From: Ehretia macrophylla
Lineage: Eukaryota; Streptophyta; Magnoliopsida; Boraginales; Ehretiaceae
Length of the DNA: 64,000 nucleotides
NCBI GenBank assembly: GCA_037974665.1
Contig: CM075778.1
Coordinates: 29,346,001 to 29,410,000, forward strand
Reading direction: 5' to 3'
The translations under genes were made by a program, and so were the position numbers. The notes under the pieces are model-generated. The model ran no database searches. It worked only from the letters and a program-made list of their open reading frames with translations, and was not told where the DNA came from. Of the stretch, positions 11,460-21,554 are shown in pieces; position 1 is the first letter of the stretch; each line of letters starts with the position of its first letter.

Positions 11460-12690
11460 AGCTCTTGATTACTTTAATGTATCTACTGTTTACTTGCTTT
11501 GGAGTGATGCAATCATGTGATTCTTTGGAGTTCCGAACCACTTTCATGTTGTATCAGATTGGGTTTCATGTTATAAATAAAACATTCACCTTATTTATGT
11601 TAGCCTAGTGGCTTTAAATGTAGAAAGTTACCATTTGGTTGCCTTCTAGTTAATCATAATTATGGTATGGCAAACTATTTTCTTTTAGATGTTAATTATG
11701 TACAAAATATACATATATAAACTGCTAATTCTTCTTTCTGATTATCAACTCTACATGGTTAATTTGCTTTTAATTTGGTGTGCATTTTGTTGTACTACAA
11801 TTACTTTTACGTGGCTACGGAGGGTTGTGAGAAATGAAAGTCTATGACTGAGAAAGTGAGTAATCATTATTCTATTTGTCTCTCTTAACATTGTATAGAA
11901 TTTTTCATGTCCTGTATTTTTTTCCTATAGGACTTAAGATAGTTTAGCTATGTCAACTTTAAGTTGTGGTTATGCATGTCTTTATACTTCACTATACATG
12001 TGGGTTCATTGGTGTAAATTCATTCTAAATTTCTAAAATTTTCTGTTAGTAACTTGTTCTATTTTATTTATATGCATGTTGTAGCGCTTTGAGTGTTGAA
12101 CCAAACTAGAGTTAGCTTCATTACCTTGCTTCAGTTTCTTCTAATTTAATAATATACTATTTTATTTATTATTTGTAATTATATTTGCTTATATGTACAT
12201 TTTATTAGTATATGTGCATGAAATTACACTTCGTATCATTTTTATATGCAAGAGAGGTATCAATTTCTCCAAGATCGCGAGGCCAAGACCCATGCAGATT
12301 CGATTTTGTGACGTTATTTTTACGATTTAAGATTAGTTATTTTGTACAATTAATTTTAGTTATTAATGATTAGTTACTTTTATTGTAGCCCGTGTCAGGA
12401 ATGTGAATATTTTGCAAATTTAGTGATTAGTTACTTCTATGACTATTTTGTAATTTAAATTTTAATTGTATTTTTTAGGATATTAAGCAATTGCACAATT
12501 ACGATATTAACAAAATTTGTAATTAAAAGTATGTTTTATGATAATTTGACTTTAAATTTTAAACTTAAAATGTTTTAATTAATATGATTTTTGTGAATTT
12601 AATTTTTTTTAATTAGTATATCAATTTTGAAATAATTGGGAATTTATAACAAGTTTATTTTCAATTTTTTTTTTTAAATAAACTTTTTTC
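11460..12690. other. Interior of CACTA-like element 1, unassigned
   Basis: AT-rich sequence, possibly intron and downstream sequence carried with the captured gene. A short exon-like stretch near 12252-12300 (YQFLQDREAKTHADS) is not recognised. Confidence 0.35.
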
Positions 12691-12699
12691 ACAAAAAGT

Positions 12700-13135
12700 G
12701 ATGGAAAAGAGATGACTTGGTGAAAGAGACGAATTGGAGACAACATGGGAAGGGAGACAAAATGGAAACAACATGGAAAGGGAGATGAATCAAAGATGAC
12801 ATGGAAATGGAGACGAATCGCAGACGACTTGGAGTGGGAGATGAATTGTTGATGATAGTGCACGGAAGACGAATTGAAGACGACATTGGAAGGGAGATAA
12901 ATCAAAGACAACTTGGAAAAGGAGACAAATCGGAGACGAACTAGACATAGAAACGAATCGGAGATGATTTTCTTATAGAGACGAACCGGAGACAAACATA
13001 ATTTGCCACGAAAGGGAGACGAAACGGAGACAAAATTTAATTTTTTCGATGACTCGAAGGGCGATGACCAATTTTCATCTATTTTCCGTCGCCTTTCCAA
13101 ATTGGAGACGAAAAAGAGACGAAAATGTACCATTG
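12700..13135. repeat. 3' subterminal repeat array of CACTA-like element 1
   Basis: About twenty degenerate copies of GGAGACGAAT/GGAGACGAC lie within 440 bp of the right terminus. In CACTA elements such arrays bind the TNPA-like protein. The long open frames on both strands here are by-products of the repeats. Confidence 0.75.
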
Positions 13136-13329
13136 CCATATCCAAAATTTCTTGTAGTGTAATGACGATTGGACTAGAGAACCAGCCAACCGTTGTTCCA
13201 CTACTTGCTTTAGTTGTTCCTTGAGTGATATAATTTTTTCTTGGCACAAAAAAATTAGACTGAGGTTGCACGTCTAGTACAGAAGTCGAGCTACAAGAAA
13301 AATCGGTCTCGGCGACAGGCTGTCACTGT

Positions 13330-13510
13330 GCCCTCAATTTTCGGCGAGGGCTCGGCGAGGGAGACCTTGCCCTCGCCGATTCGACGAGGGCTGCCTCTTG
13401 CCCTTGCCGATTCGGCGAGGGACGTGCCGTTCCATCGCTAAAACAGTGAGGGACATGGACTTCTCTCTCCGAATCGACGAGGGACATGCCCTTCCCTCGC
13501 CAATTAGTTC
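13330..13510. repeat. 5' subterminal CGGCGAGGG repeats
   Basis: Alternating direct and inverted copies of CGGCGAGGG and CCTCGCCGA, GC-rich against an AT-rich surround. Expected binding region for a TNPA-like protein. Confidence 0.7.
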
Positions 13511-13529
13511 TAGGTATACGTTTAACAAT

Positions 13530-14120
13530 TATGATTATTTCATAAAACAATTTATTAGTGTTTTAAAAGCATTAAATTTAAATTAAATAATATAAATTAA
13601 TTGTTTTAAATAATAATACATATAGCTACTGACTAATATTTTTCCTTCTTAAAATGTCATGGATTGGCATGTACATAACTCAATAACATAATCAGTTTAT
13701 TAATATTCTATGTAAATTGATAATTAATAAAAATATAATTTATATCAGATTTAAATATAAAAAAAACTAATGGGAAATAAAAAAAATTATATGAAATAAA
13801 AAAAAAGTGACAAAAACAAGAGTATAATAAACAAAAAGAAAAAGTGGAAAAAAATAAAATAATAAATAATTAATATAATTATTTTGTCTTAAATTATGAA
13901 AAAATAAATTAATTAAAAAACTAAACAAAGTTTAGATAATAAACAAAAAAAAGATAAAAGAAAACAAAATAATAGCTAATCTTTGTACTAATTATGTTAT
14001 AAATATGTAAAAAAAAGATAATATAATAAACAAAAAAAAATGAAAAAAACAAAACAAAGAAATAATTAATTAATATAAGAAAATAATAAATATAATAAAA
14101 AAAATAAGTTTAAAAAAATG
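13530..14120. other. A-rich block
   Basis: Very A-rich DNA with AAATAATAAAT-type low complexity. No gene is seen. Confidence 0.5.
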
Positions 14121-14148
14121 CAATAGGAAGGTACCTATTGTTAACCAA

Positions 14149-14240
14149 TGGGCAAGGCCCATTGGTGCAACCAATAGGCCTCCCCATTGGTTTCTGGGCA
14201 GCAGCCCAGTCTCACACTGGGCTATCGCCCAGAATCAGAT
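14149..14240. repeat. Cluster of GGGCCCATTGG-type hairpins
   Basis: CCAATGGGC and GCCCATTGG face each other across two or three bases at about 14153-14173. CCATTGG and CCAATAGG variants follow, then TGGGCAGCAGCCCAG and CTGGGCTATCGCCCAG. Several short strong hairpins are therefore packed into 90 bp. Confidence 0.6.
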
Positions 14241-14289
14241 CAAGTGCCTCACCTGATCAATGTTTTCAAAAAAAAAAAAAAACTAAGTT

Positions 14290-14527
14290 ACAGACCCCCC
14301 ACCCATCATTCCCGTATCCCTTTGTACCCACCCCTCCATACCCGCATCCCCCACCCCCCATACACTTATCCCCTATCCCCTACCCCCCAACCCCCCCAAC
14401 CCATGTACCCACCCCCCCAAACACCCCCCTACCCGTGTACTCTACCCCCCTAACGTGGCAAACCCATCCCCCACCCCCTACCTGTGAACCCACCCATCAC
14501 CTACCCGTCAACCCACCCCCCACCCAT
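14290..14527. repeat. C-rich low-complexity tract
   Basis: Repeats of CCCACCCCC and CCATACCC, followed by T-rich and TA-rich DNA. It translates as a proline-rich frame by composition only. Confidence 0.7.
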
Positions 14528-15127
14528 GACATCAAGGTTAGTTTTTTTTTTGTTATATATTTACATATATATATATATATAGTATACATATATAATTATA
14601 TATATAGTTAGTTTTAATTATTTTGTGGATTTTTTATTTTTTATTTTTATTTTCGAGATTTTTTATTTTATTTTCAGTTTTATTTCAATTTTTATAACTT
14701 TTTTGTTCCAATTTTTTTTAAATTTTTTTTGATTTTTTTTTTTTTTTTCCCAAAATATGTTGTGTTTTATTTTTTTATTTAGGTTTTACATTTGATTTTT
14801 TTTTCATTTCCGAATTTTTCTTTAAATTTAGGGTTTTATTTCAATTTTTAATTTTAGAACTAAAATTAATTTGTTTTAAATTTTAAATTTATGATTTCTT
14901 GTTTTAATTTAAATCAATATATTTTTTAAATTACCTATTATTATATTATTAATAGTTAATTTGCCCTGTTTGGATTTTTTACAAGTAGGTTTAGGGCATT
15001 GGAGTAATTTTTTTCACCACCACAGTTGGGCAGGGAAGGAAAACAAGAGACAAAAAAAAAAAAATAGAACACTCATCTCTCTCGCTCTCTGCCTCACGTC
15101 AGACGAAGACCAAGAAAAGGAAAAAGA

Positions 15128-15222
15128 ATGAAGCATAACGGAAGCTATTGCTACCCACCTCCGCGAGCTCGCCTCCGCCTCCTGCCGCGGTGATCTCGTC
15201 GCCTTCCGCCTTGCTATAGGTA
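15128..15222 (+). pseudogene. Exon-like fragment of an unrecognised gene
   Basis: A GC-rich stretch with coding look reads EAIATHLRELASASCRGD and continues to LVAFRLAI, ending at a possible donor near 15222. The purine-rich DNA before it looks like a 5' untranslated leader, and no in-frame ATG lies just ahead. A second exon-like piece near 16960-17030 follows an ACAG acceptor (VVPFQRKFINDESFWRFKV). They may be a captured first and second exon of one plant gene. I do not recognise the family. Confidence 0.35.
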
Positions 15223-16950
15223 TCCACACACACAACACACACACACATATTTATCATTTTTACAAAGTCAGTTTATTAGCTTTTAATGACTTTTATCTAG
15301 GGCTTAATAAGCGTTCGGATATTATTAGTTTAGTGTTTATTTGTAAGTTTTTGGTATGCTCAAAGATATATTTAATGTTTGAAGGATTGTGAAACGTTAA
15401 TGAGTCGCAGAATATTTCAATTTTGTAAAAATGATAAATCAATCACGTAAAAAGGCGCGAATAGATGCGTACAGATGCTTTTTATTAGCCGTGGATATTG
15501 ATTTTAAAATTAAATTGTTGCCGAAAATTCGTATGGGAGTGTTTATTTATTTGCATCAGTTTTCGTCAATGTTCGAAATTGGCCTTTAGCTTACTGCCTT
15601 ACTTAGAGTTTGTAATGAGGTGATATTTTGATGCTTGATAGAGGACGAATTTTTAGTGAATTGATGTATGTGAAAAATATTGTAAACAAAATAAGTACTA
15701 CTAAAAATAGTAAAAATAAAAAAATAAAGAAAGGAAGCAGTGAGCTCAACGGGAAAGAAAGGGGAAAACAAAGGCTTTTCACATTCTATTTTGCATTCTT
15801 TTAGCTAAATCAGGTGAGGGGTTGCATATCCATGTATTTTTCTTGAAATTTCTTGTAGTAGTAGTTTATGTAAAGTTGGAATAAGTTATTTTGCAGTTTG
15901 TCTTAGCTAGATTAGGTGATTATTATGTTTGTTATGTGAAGTTTAAGTGTTTTAATAGGTAAAATTGGAAGGTACCTTGATATGGTTGTTGTTGTTGTTG
16001 AATATTGAGTGAAGAATGTTAATGTTTAAGTTGTGCTTGATAAAATATGTGTGAGAAAGTATTTTAATTTAAATAGCTAATTCTAAACTTTGGTACAAAA
16101 TGATGCATCCATTGGAGCTTGTCACATATATTTGTGTGTGTGTGCTTTGTGGGCTGATTGCCTAGCGCTAGGCAGCCAGCCGCCGGCGTGTGATGGCTGC
16201 CGATAGTAGCCTGGCAGCCATCTTGCTCTTTTTCCTTCGTGTTTGAGTTAAAACATGGTAGGGGTTAACTTAGCTTGCTTTTAGCTTGAGAACGCAAAGA
16301 TTACACTTCTAGTTTGAATTGTTAGTTAAAGTATATTAGGATATAATTGGTTTGGTTATAAGATCAATAAAGTTTTTAGTTGTGGGAAAGAAAAAAATCT
16401 ATCTAGTATTTTTTTTTGTAAATAACATTTTCATAATCCCACTATAGGAATAGCTTTCTTATATAATTTGTTTTCATGAGATTTTTTGAAGCTAAGCAAA
16501 AGCATAACAATTGACAAAGTTCTGAAATTTCGTCAATTGACTAGCTCAGCATTACTAGCTAGTTCAAATTATATGACAGTAAAGATGAAATCTTGAACCT
16601 CTTGTGTGCAAGAGAAAAATCAGCTTTTTTTTTTTTTTTTCTGCCAGTAGTATTTATTTCATTTTTTTTGCATTATTTATGTATTGTTGTATAATCTCAT
16701 TTTAATGTTTAAATTGCAACCACATGTTTGCGATGGTCAAAGTATAAATAGAATCATGTTAGGATTCATTTATATATGCTTAGTATATATATGTTCTTGT
16801 GTATGTGGCACTACAAGCAGTGATAAAAAACATTTGTATATGCTTGGGATTCATATAGATGTGGATATTTGTGGGTTGAGTATATATATGTTGATAGAGT
16901 CTTAATATATAAAACCCAATTTATTTGATCTTGATTCAGAAAATTATTGT
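15223..16950. other. Interior of CACTA-like element 2, unassigned
   Basis: Mostly intron-like AT-rich DNA. 15780-16020 loosely resembles the leader region of the long-LTR family at 34189-37185 (GGTGAGGGGTT followed by GTTGTTGTTGTTG). A GC-rich palindromic cluster lies at 16155-16225 (CTAGCGCTAG, GGCAGCCAGCC). Confidence 0.35.
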
Positions 16951-17335
16951 TTTATACAGGTTGTTCCGTTTCAAAGAAAATTCATCAATGACGAGAGTTT
17001 CTGGAGATTCAAAGTCCATGAATAGTTTCGGAGAAGATTCAAATGCATTGGGTTAAGTTAGATATGGGGATTAGCTATTATGTAATTATATATGTAATTA
17101 AAACATTTTGTAATCATATATGTAATTAAAATATTTTGTAATATTAATTTTAAATTGAATTTTGATTGTCAAATTTTAATTAATTTAATTTTTATATGAA
17201 ATTCATATTTATAAATTTTGTCATTTAAATTTTTTACTCTAATTATAAAGAGTTTGTAAAAATAATTGACAGGTCAAACAACTTATTATAGTAAATTTTA
17301 TAATGAAAATTAAAAAAAATAAAATTACATTTTTG

Positions 17336-17690
17336 CGAGGGCTTCACGAGGGAACGATGAGGGCATGTCGAGAGACGAAAACGACGAGGGCACGGAGAGG
17401 GATGAAAACGGTGAGGGCACGGAGAAGGATGAAAACGGTGACGACATGGAGAGGGACGAAGACGGCGAGGGCACGGAGAGGGATGAAAACGGCGAGAGCT
17501 TGTTGCTCTCGCATAGTTGTCGCCGAAATGGTCACTCGCCGAGTCGTCGCCGAATGGCATGGGGTCGACAAAGTACCCTAATTCAGCAACGAAACTTTCG
17601 GCGAGGGACGATTTCCCTTGACGGGCCCTCGCCGAGACCCTTTCGGCTAGGGCCAAGTGAGGGGAGTTATCCCTCGCCGAATAGTATTAA
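17336..17690. repeat. 3' subterminal repeat array of CACTA-like element 2
   Basis: Tandem GGCACGGAGAGGGATGAAAA-type units of about 30 bp (17350-17500), then CTCGCCGA/TCGGCGAGGG motifs to the right side of the element. The open frames over this array on both strands are composition artefacts. Confidence 0.7.
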
Positions 17691-17693
17691 AGG

Positions 17694-17978
17694 TGTTCTT
17701 CATTCAAACTGATGACATCTTCAAGACTTATCCTTTAAGTCTCCATGGTGTTTTAGTTTCCAAACTCAATTTGGTCTACGTTCTCCTTATTTGAGTTTGT
17801 GGGGCTATTAATGTATATAGTATGAAAATGTAAATTGTGGCATAGGTTAAGGCGATAATCTAGGTTTTGGATATTACTTAATTGATTCAGTATTAATTAG
17901 TTTCCATGTTAGTTGTCTGATCATCAAGACATTATACATATATATAGGCTCATACATATATATGTACATTATACCCAT
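17694..17978. other. Unassigned AT-rich spacer
   Basis: No gene or repeat recognised. Confidence 0.4.
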
Positions 17979-18209
17979 AGTTGTCGAATCGTGAACTGTA
18001 TCGTGAATCGAAATGTCATTTTTTTGAATCGTGAATCGTATCGAATCGTGAATCGTACCGATTCGGTCACAAATTTAAAATTAGATTAATTTGATATATT
18101 ATGTTTTTATTAATAGTTTTTAGTTGAAATTCTTCTTTTGAATGAATATTAATATATGTTTTTTTTGTTACTTTTCTAATAATCACTGATTCACTATCTT
18201 GCAAACTAA

Positions 18210-18831
18210 ATTCCAAAGCAATTGAATAGGACCCATAACAAAGGATAATCCCACAAGCAATGCAACCATTGCCGTCCAACACGCCATTGAAGTCATCACA
18301 TTTTTCCTCTTATTCGGCGTAAACAAATCGCTGCTTGGATCAAAATGAAAGCCTTTCTTCCTAGGACTTCTACTCCACAGCGATCCAGTAGTACACATTA
18401 AATGCTTTATCAATCCAATTCAGATACAATAAAGCTTAACAATTGAAGAAATATAATAATAAGCTGCTCATCAAGTAAAATGGGTAAGCAAACATGGGGA
18501 ATGGCAAGCTGAACCTCAATATCTTTGTGGCTCCATCCAACTTCTGGTAAATGTTCTCAGGCAACTGACAAGAAAAATAAAAATAAAATCTTTAGTAATT
18601 AAATTAACAACAAAAGAGCAAAAACAAAATGACTTACATGGTGTCAAGATTCATCTTTTTCAACATGCCCATGGTTTTGATGATGAGTCCTATGGCTAAT
18701 TCTCCTGTAACATTTATTATTTGAATACAAACAACATTGTAAGAGGCTTATTTTCAATCTTTTCTTCGAAAAGAAGAGAGAAATATACGTACCATCCTTG
18801 GTAGGGAACAAGAATTGAAGTATGAAGAATG
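18210..18831 (-). pseudogene. FAD7/FAD8-like: Captured plastid omega-3 desaturase fragment
   Basis: Four exons with introns can be read on the minus strand: HSS...ILVPYQGW with a 7-bp insertion (about 18831-18791); RISHRTHHQNHGHVEKDES (about 18708-18652), holding the HRTHH histidine box; LPENIYQKLDGATKILRF and SLPFPMFAYPFYL (about 18568-18475); and SRSPRKKGFHFDPSSDLF through MACWTAMVALLVGLSFVMGP (about 18380-18205). These match chloroplast omega-3 fatty acid desaturases, which convert 18:2 to 18:3 in plastid lipids. A TGG-to-TGA change creates a stop right after KDES, and the fragment lacks both ends of the gene. Plastid type is preferred over ER FAD3 by the SPRKKGFHFDPSSDLF stretch. Confidence 0.85.
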
Positions 18832-18874
18832 CTTGCTTCGTGACCAGTTCAGCAAATATGCAACCCACAGACCA
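18830..18874 (-). pseudogene. CDKB-like: Captured B-type CDK fragment
   Basis: The minus strand reads WSVGCIFAELVTKQA, the subdomain IX region of plant B-type cyclin-dependent kinases. It then passes within the same codon stretch into desaturase sequence at about 18831. The fragment is only about 15 residues, so the assignment to CDKB rests on a short but distinctive motif. Confidence 0.65.
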
Positions 18875-19083
18875 CAAGAATTGAACACTTGGCCATTAAT
18901 GAGCACAACAACAAAGCAGCATAAGCAAACAAGTTGTAGTTTGTGAGTGTAGCTGAATCGCAAACGATTCAGTGAATCGTACGATTCTATACGATTCACA
19001 TACGATTTATATACAATTCACGTTGATTCATGATTCTCTCATTCGATTCGTATCGATTCTTTGTTGAATCGTATCGTACAACT

Positions 19084-19792
19084 TATCCCTCAGCTTACAT
19101 TTGGCTAATTAGCCACACGAGTGGTTGGTCATCCTTCTAACGCAACGAAAAGTAATAATAGAGTTCCAGCAACGATGTTGAAATTCAAGTATAATATTAG
19201 TTCGTGACAACATAGAAATTTTACACTTCAAAAGTTAAAAGAGGATGAGAGAATGGAGAGAGAACTCTCCATATTCGTTGACATGGAGACTACTAGAGAC
19301 GACATAGTCTATTTTTATCTTTTTCATCAACAACATTCCCACTTGGGTCCTAAATCTTCCTTACAATTCATTTTTTCCTTTTATTCTTATATACATACCT
19401 TTGTTGTGTCCGTCGTTTTGATATAAAATCTAAATGTTAAAAGAAATAAAATTAAAAAATAGGATAAAGAACTAAGGACAATATTTTCCTTTAATTCAAG
19501 GAAGAAGTAATTGTGTAATGACAAAGATGGGTAACACAATAAGTAGCATAAGGTACGCAAATTACTATTATTAACATTATTGCCAATCTTCATTTTATCA
19601 GTGTTTGCGTTGAGTATGTTTGTAAACTTGTAAATAACAGTCTGATTTTGAATGTTTTAATACTTAATACTCTATAAGAAAGATCAAAATTAACGTGCAC
19701 GTCAAAACATGGTGTTTTGGACTTTCGTCATTTTTTAGAATTATTTGCATTTGTAATGGAAATTATTTACACATATTTTAATTTCTTCATAG
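19084..19792. other. Unassigned; probable intron remnant before the FAR fragment
   Basis: AT-rich DNA with no clear exon. The last 60 bp resemble the end of FAR intron 8 (TATTTTAATTTC then an AG acceptor). Confidence 0.35.
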
Positions 19793-20166
19793 ATATCAAC
19801 GTTGGTGAAAATGGTATCTTGCTGGCATTTTGAAGGCCAACACAACGCATTTAAACGAATAATCAAACATCTAATTCGTCGTTCAGAAGTTTACGGACTT
19901 TATGCCTTTTTCAAGGGAATGTACGTCTATCTTGTTAACTTTTAAAATAAATTTTCTACACTTTGTAAATCTTGATTCTAGAAAGTTTCATACTAATGCT
20001 TATTCCATGCAACTTTGATGATACAAATACTGAGACATTGTTGATGATCCTACGAGAAGGTAATATCGATGTTGATAATTTGTCCATTGATTTAAAGACC
20101 ATTAAATGGGAGGAATACCTTATGCATACACACTTCCATGGAGTCAAAAAGTACTTGATGAAGTAA
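19793..20166 (+). pseudogene. FAR pseudogene, last two exons only
   Basis: Exon 19793-19920 (128 bp, reads EVYGLYAFFKG near its end) and exon 20013-20166 (154 bp, ends GVKKYLMK then TAA) have exactly the lengths of exons 9 and 10 of the FAR gene at 37273-45432. Both are open in the right frame, and the intron and some 3'-flanking sequence also align. The acceptor before the last exon reads CAA instead of CAG (20010-20012), so normal splicing should fail. The eight upstream exons are absent. Orientation is opposite to the full gene. The encoded segment belongs to the C-terminal 'sterile' domain of alcohol-forming fatty acyl-CoA reductases. Confidence 0.88.
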
Positions 20167-20366
20167 TTTTATTGGGGCATGTACATACTTTTGTATCATA
20201 AATTCAATAATAGTGTGTGTGAAATTGTGAGAATAACTTTGACTTCTATAAGTGAAAAAATGATATTTTTGAATGCTAAATCCAAACTCCAAAAGAATTG
20301 GTAGTAATTTGTACCAACTTATTATTTAATTACCTATTTTCTTTTACCACAATAAAATCATAGAAA

Positions 20367-20960
20367 TGTTGGGAATAAGCCACACACATACACAAACCAC
20401 ACAACGCAGCGGAAATTAGCACACGATATTTTTAACGTGGTTCGGCACTCTACCTATGTCCATGACCTAAGTAATTGGGAAATTCACTATTCAGCAAAAC
20501 CATTATTACAACGCAACAAATATTTTGGACAAACAAAGATTCAAAACCCTCCCCTCACTCACACGCTCACATTTTTTAGGAAAAACTATAAAAACCCTCC
20601 TAAGTGACTTTACGAACAAAAAAGTCTAAATCCTCACTAAATCATTTTATCTATGGCTAAAGTCCAAACCCTCCCCATATAGACTTTTTTCTGGAAAAAG
20701 CACAAGAAACACTCTCAACATTTTGCTCACCCCTTACTACACCCCTATGGGGTGTGGCTCTTGTGGCAATTACAAGCTAGAGAGTCCTATTTATAGGTAC
20801 CAAAACCTAACTTTACTAGGATTTTGATTCCTATTTCTTCTCCTAGTGGACTCCTACTTGTCTTCAATATCAACTTGGATTTGCACTCAAGCCAATAACC
20901 TAGCAAGGAAATATTCTTGATGGCATAATATCTCATAAAATGATAAATCTAAATGTATCA
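20367..20960 (-). repeat. Copia-type LTR, minus strand (boundaries approximate)
   Basis: Read on the minus strand the block has a TATA box (TATAAATAGG, near 20790-20799), a leader, then GAACCACGTTAAAAATA and a terminus in TTATTCCCAACA at 20367. This is the usual 3' end of many plant copia LTRs. The U3 end is not resolved and no convincing target duplication or internal region was found, so it is probably a solo or partial LTR. Confidence 0.5.
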
Positions 20961-21549
20961 TTTTTATTAATGGTAAAGGTCTTTCTTTGTAAAAATAGAA
21001 TCATCAAGCATAAAAGTTGACTTGATGTTTTAATAATTGGACTTAGATATTTATCATTTTGAGTAAATTCCATACACCCTTTCCCACTGTGATTTATCAA
21101 AAGTGTATAATGCCCCCTCTATGGTATCATAATAATTAAGCTCATAACCCTTTTATGTTTTCTAAGACTAAGCACAATACCCCTATTCATTAAAAGATTT
21201 CATTATTTTATACTTTACTTTTGATGGATAGTTTACAAATAGGGATCAATAAAAGTAAGATGGATGCAAAAATGAGGAGAAAATATATAATCTTGAAAAA
21301 CTGTTTGTGAAAGAAAGTGGTAGTTCAATTTGATTTATCTTACCAATATCTTGAGCACCATTTTCTTTGTTAGTCTATTCAAACAATTACATTAAAAATG
21401 GTATAAATATATTGAGAAGTATTTCAAATGGTGAATGCATGAAATCATTCATGAGCACTTTATCTTTTACAAATATCAATATATTTATGATGTTACTCAG
21501 TAGAGTAATTTTCTCAAACATCTACTACTACATTTGAACTTTTCAAGAA
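20961..21549. other. Unassigned AT-rich DNA
   Basis: No gene recognised. It forms one continuous host sequence with 32778 onward once the gypsy element is removed; this may be the body of a Helitron ending near 34117. Confidence 0.3.
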
Positions 21550-21554
21550 GATAT

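Larger units (their letters stand above)
9270..13159 (+). mobile_element. CACTA-like element 1 with captured HOS1
   Basis: The right end TTTCTTGTAGTG at 13148-13159 is the inverted form of the plant CACTA terminus CACTACAAGAAA. It is preceded by a dense array of GAGACGAA-type subterminal repeats (12700-13135). The same motif GAGACGAATTGGAGAC occurs at 9293-9308, placing the left side of the element there, but no clean CACTA left end or 3-bp target duplication is visible. Between lie AT-rich, C-rich and TA-rich blocks and a fragment of a host gene. No transposase (TNPD/TNPA) is seen, so it is non-autonomous. Confidence 0.62.
13291..17693 (+). mobile_element. CACTA-like element 2
   Basis: The left end CTACAAGAAAAATCGG resembles CACTACAAGAAA with its first bases altered. 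It is followed by an array of CCCTCGCCGA/TCGGCGAGGG motifs (13330-13510), and the same motif array recurs inverted near the right side (17336-17690). The right terminus is degenerate (ATTAAAGGTGTTCTT) and no target duplication is clear. The order of AT-rich, C-rich, TA-rich and T-rich blocks parallels CACTA-like element 1, ending only 132 bp to the left. No transposase gene is seen. Confidence 0.6.
17979..19083. mobile_element. Pack-type TIR element with two captured genes
   Basis: The left end AGTTGTCGAATCGTGAAC and the right end GAATCGTATCGTACAACT are roughly inverted. Both termini are rich in short GAATCG/CGATTC repeats over 80-130 bp. The flanks TATACCCAT and TATCCCTCA resemble each other but are not an exact duplication, so the superfamily is uncertain (MULE-like possible). 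The interior carries, on the minus strand, a CDK fragment joined to four exons of a desaturase gene. No transposase is present. Confidence 0.65.

Noticed and set aside
12621..13271. 216-codon minus-strand open frame
   Set aside because: It runs over the subterminal GAGACGAA array and the CACTA terminus; serine- and phenylalanine-rich repeats reflect the array.
14138..14611. Proline-rich open frames
   Set aside because: Result of the C-rich low-complexity tract within CACTA-like element 2.
17243..17712. Open frames of 75-137 codons on both strands
   Set aside because: They follow the CACGGAGAGGGATGAAAA tandem units; simultaneous opening on both strands shows composition, not coding.
20367..20704. 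Solo LTR ending at 20704 with AGAAA duplication
   Set aside because: AGAAA does flank this span, but the LTR's own TATA box near 20795 would then lie outside; the match is likely chance in AT-rich DNA.
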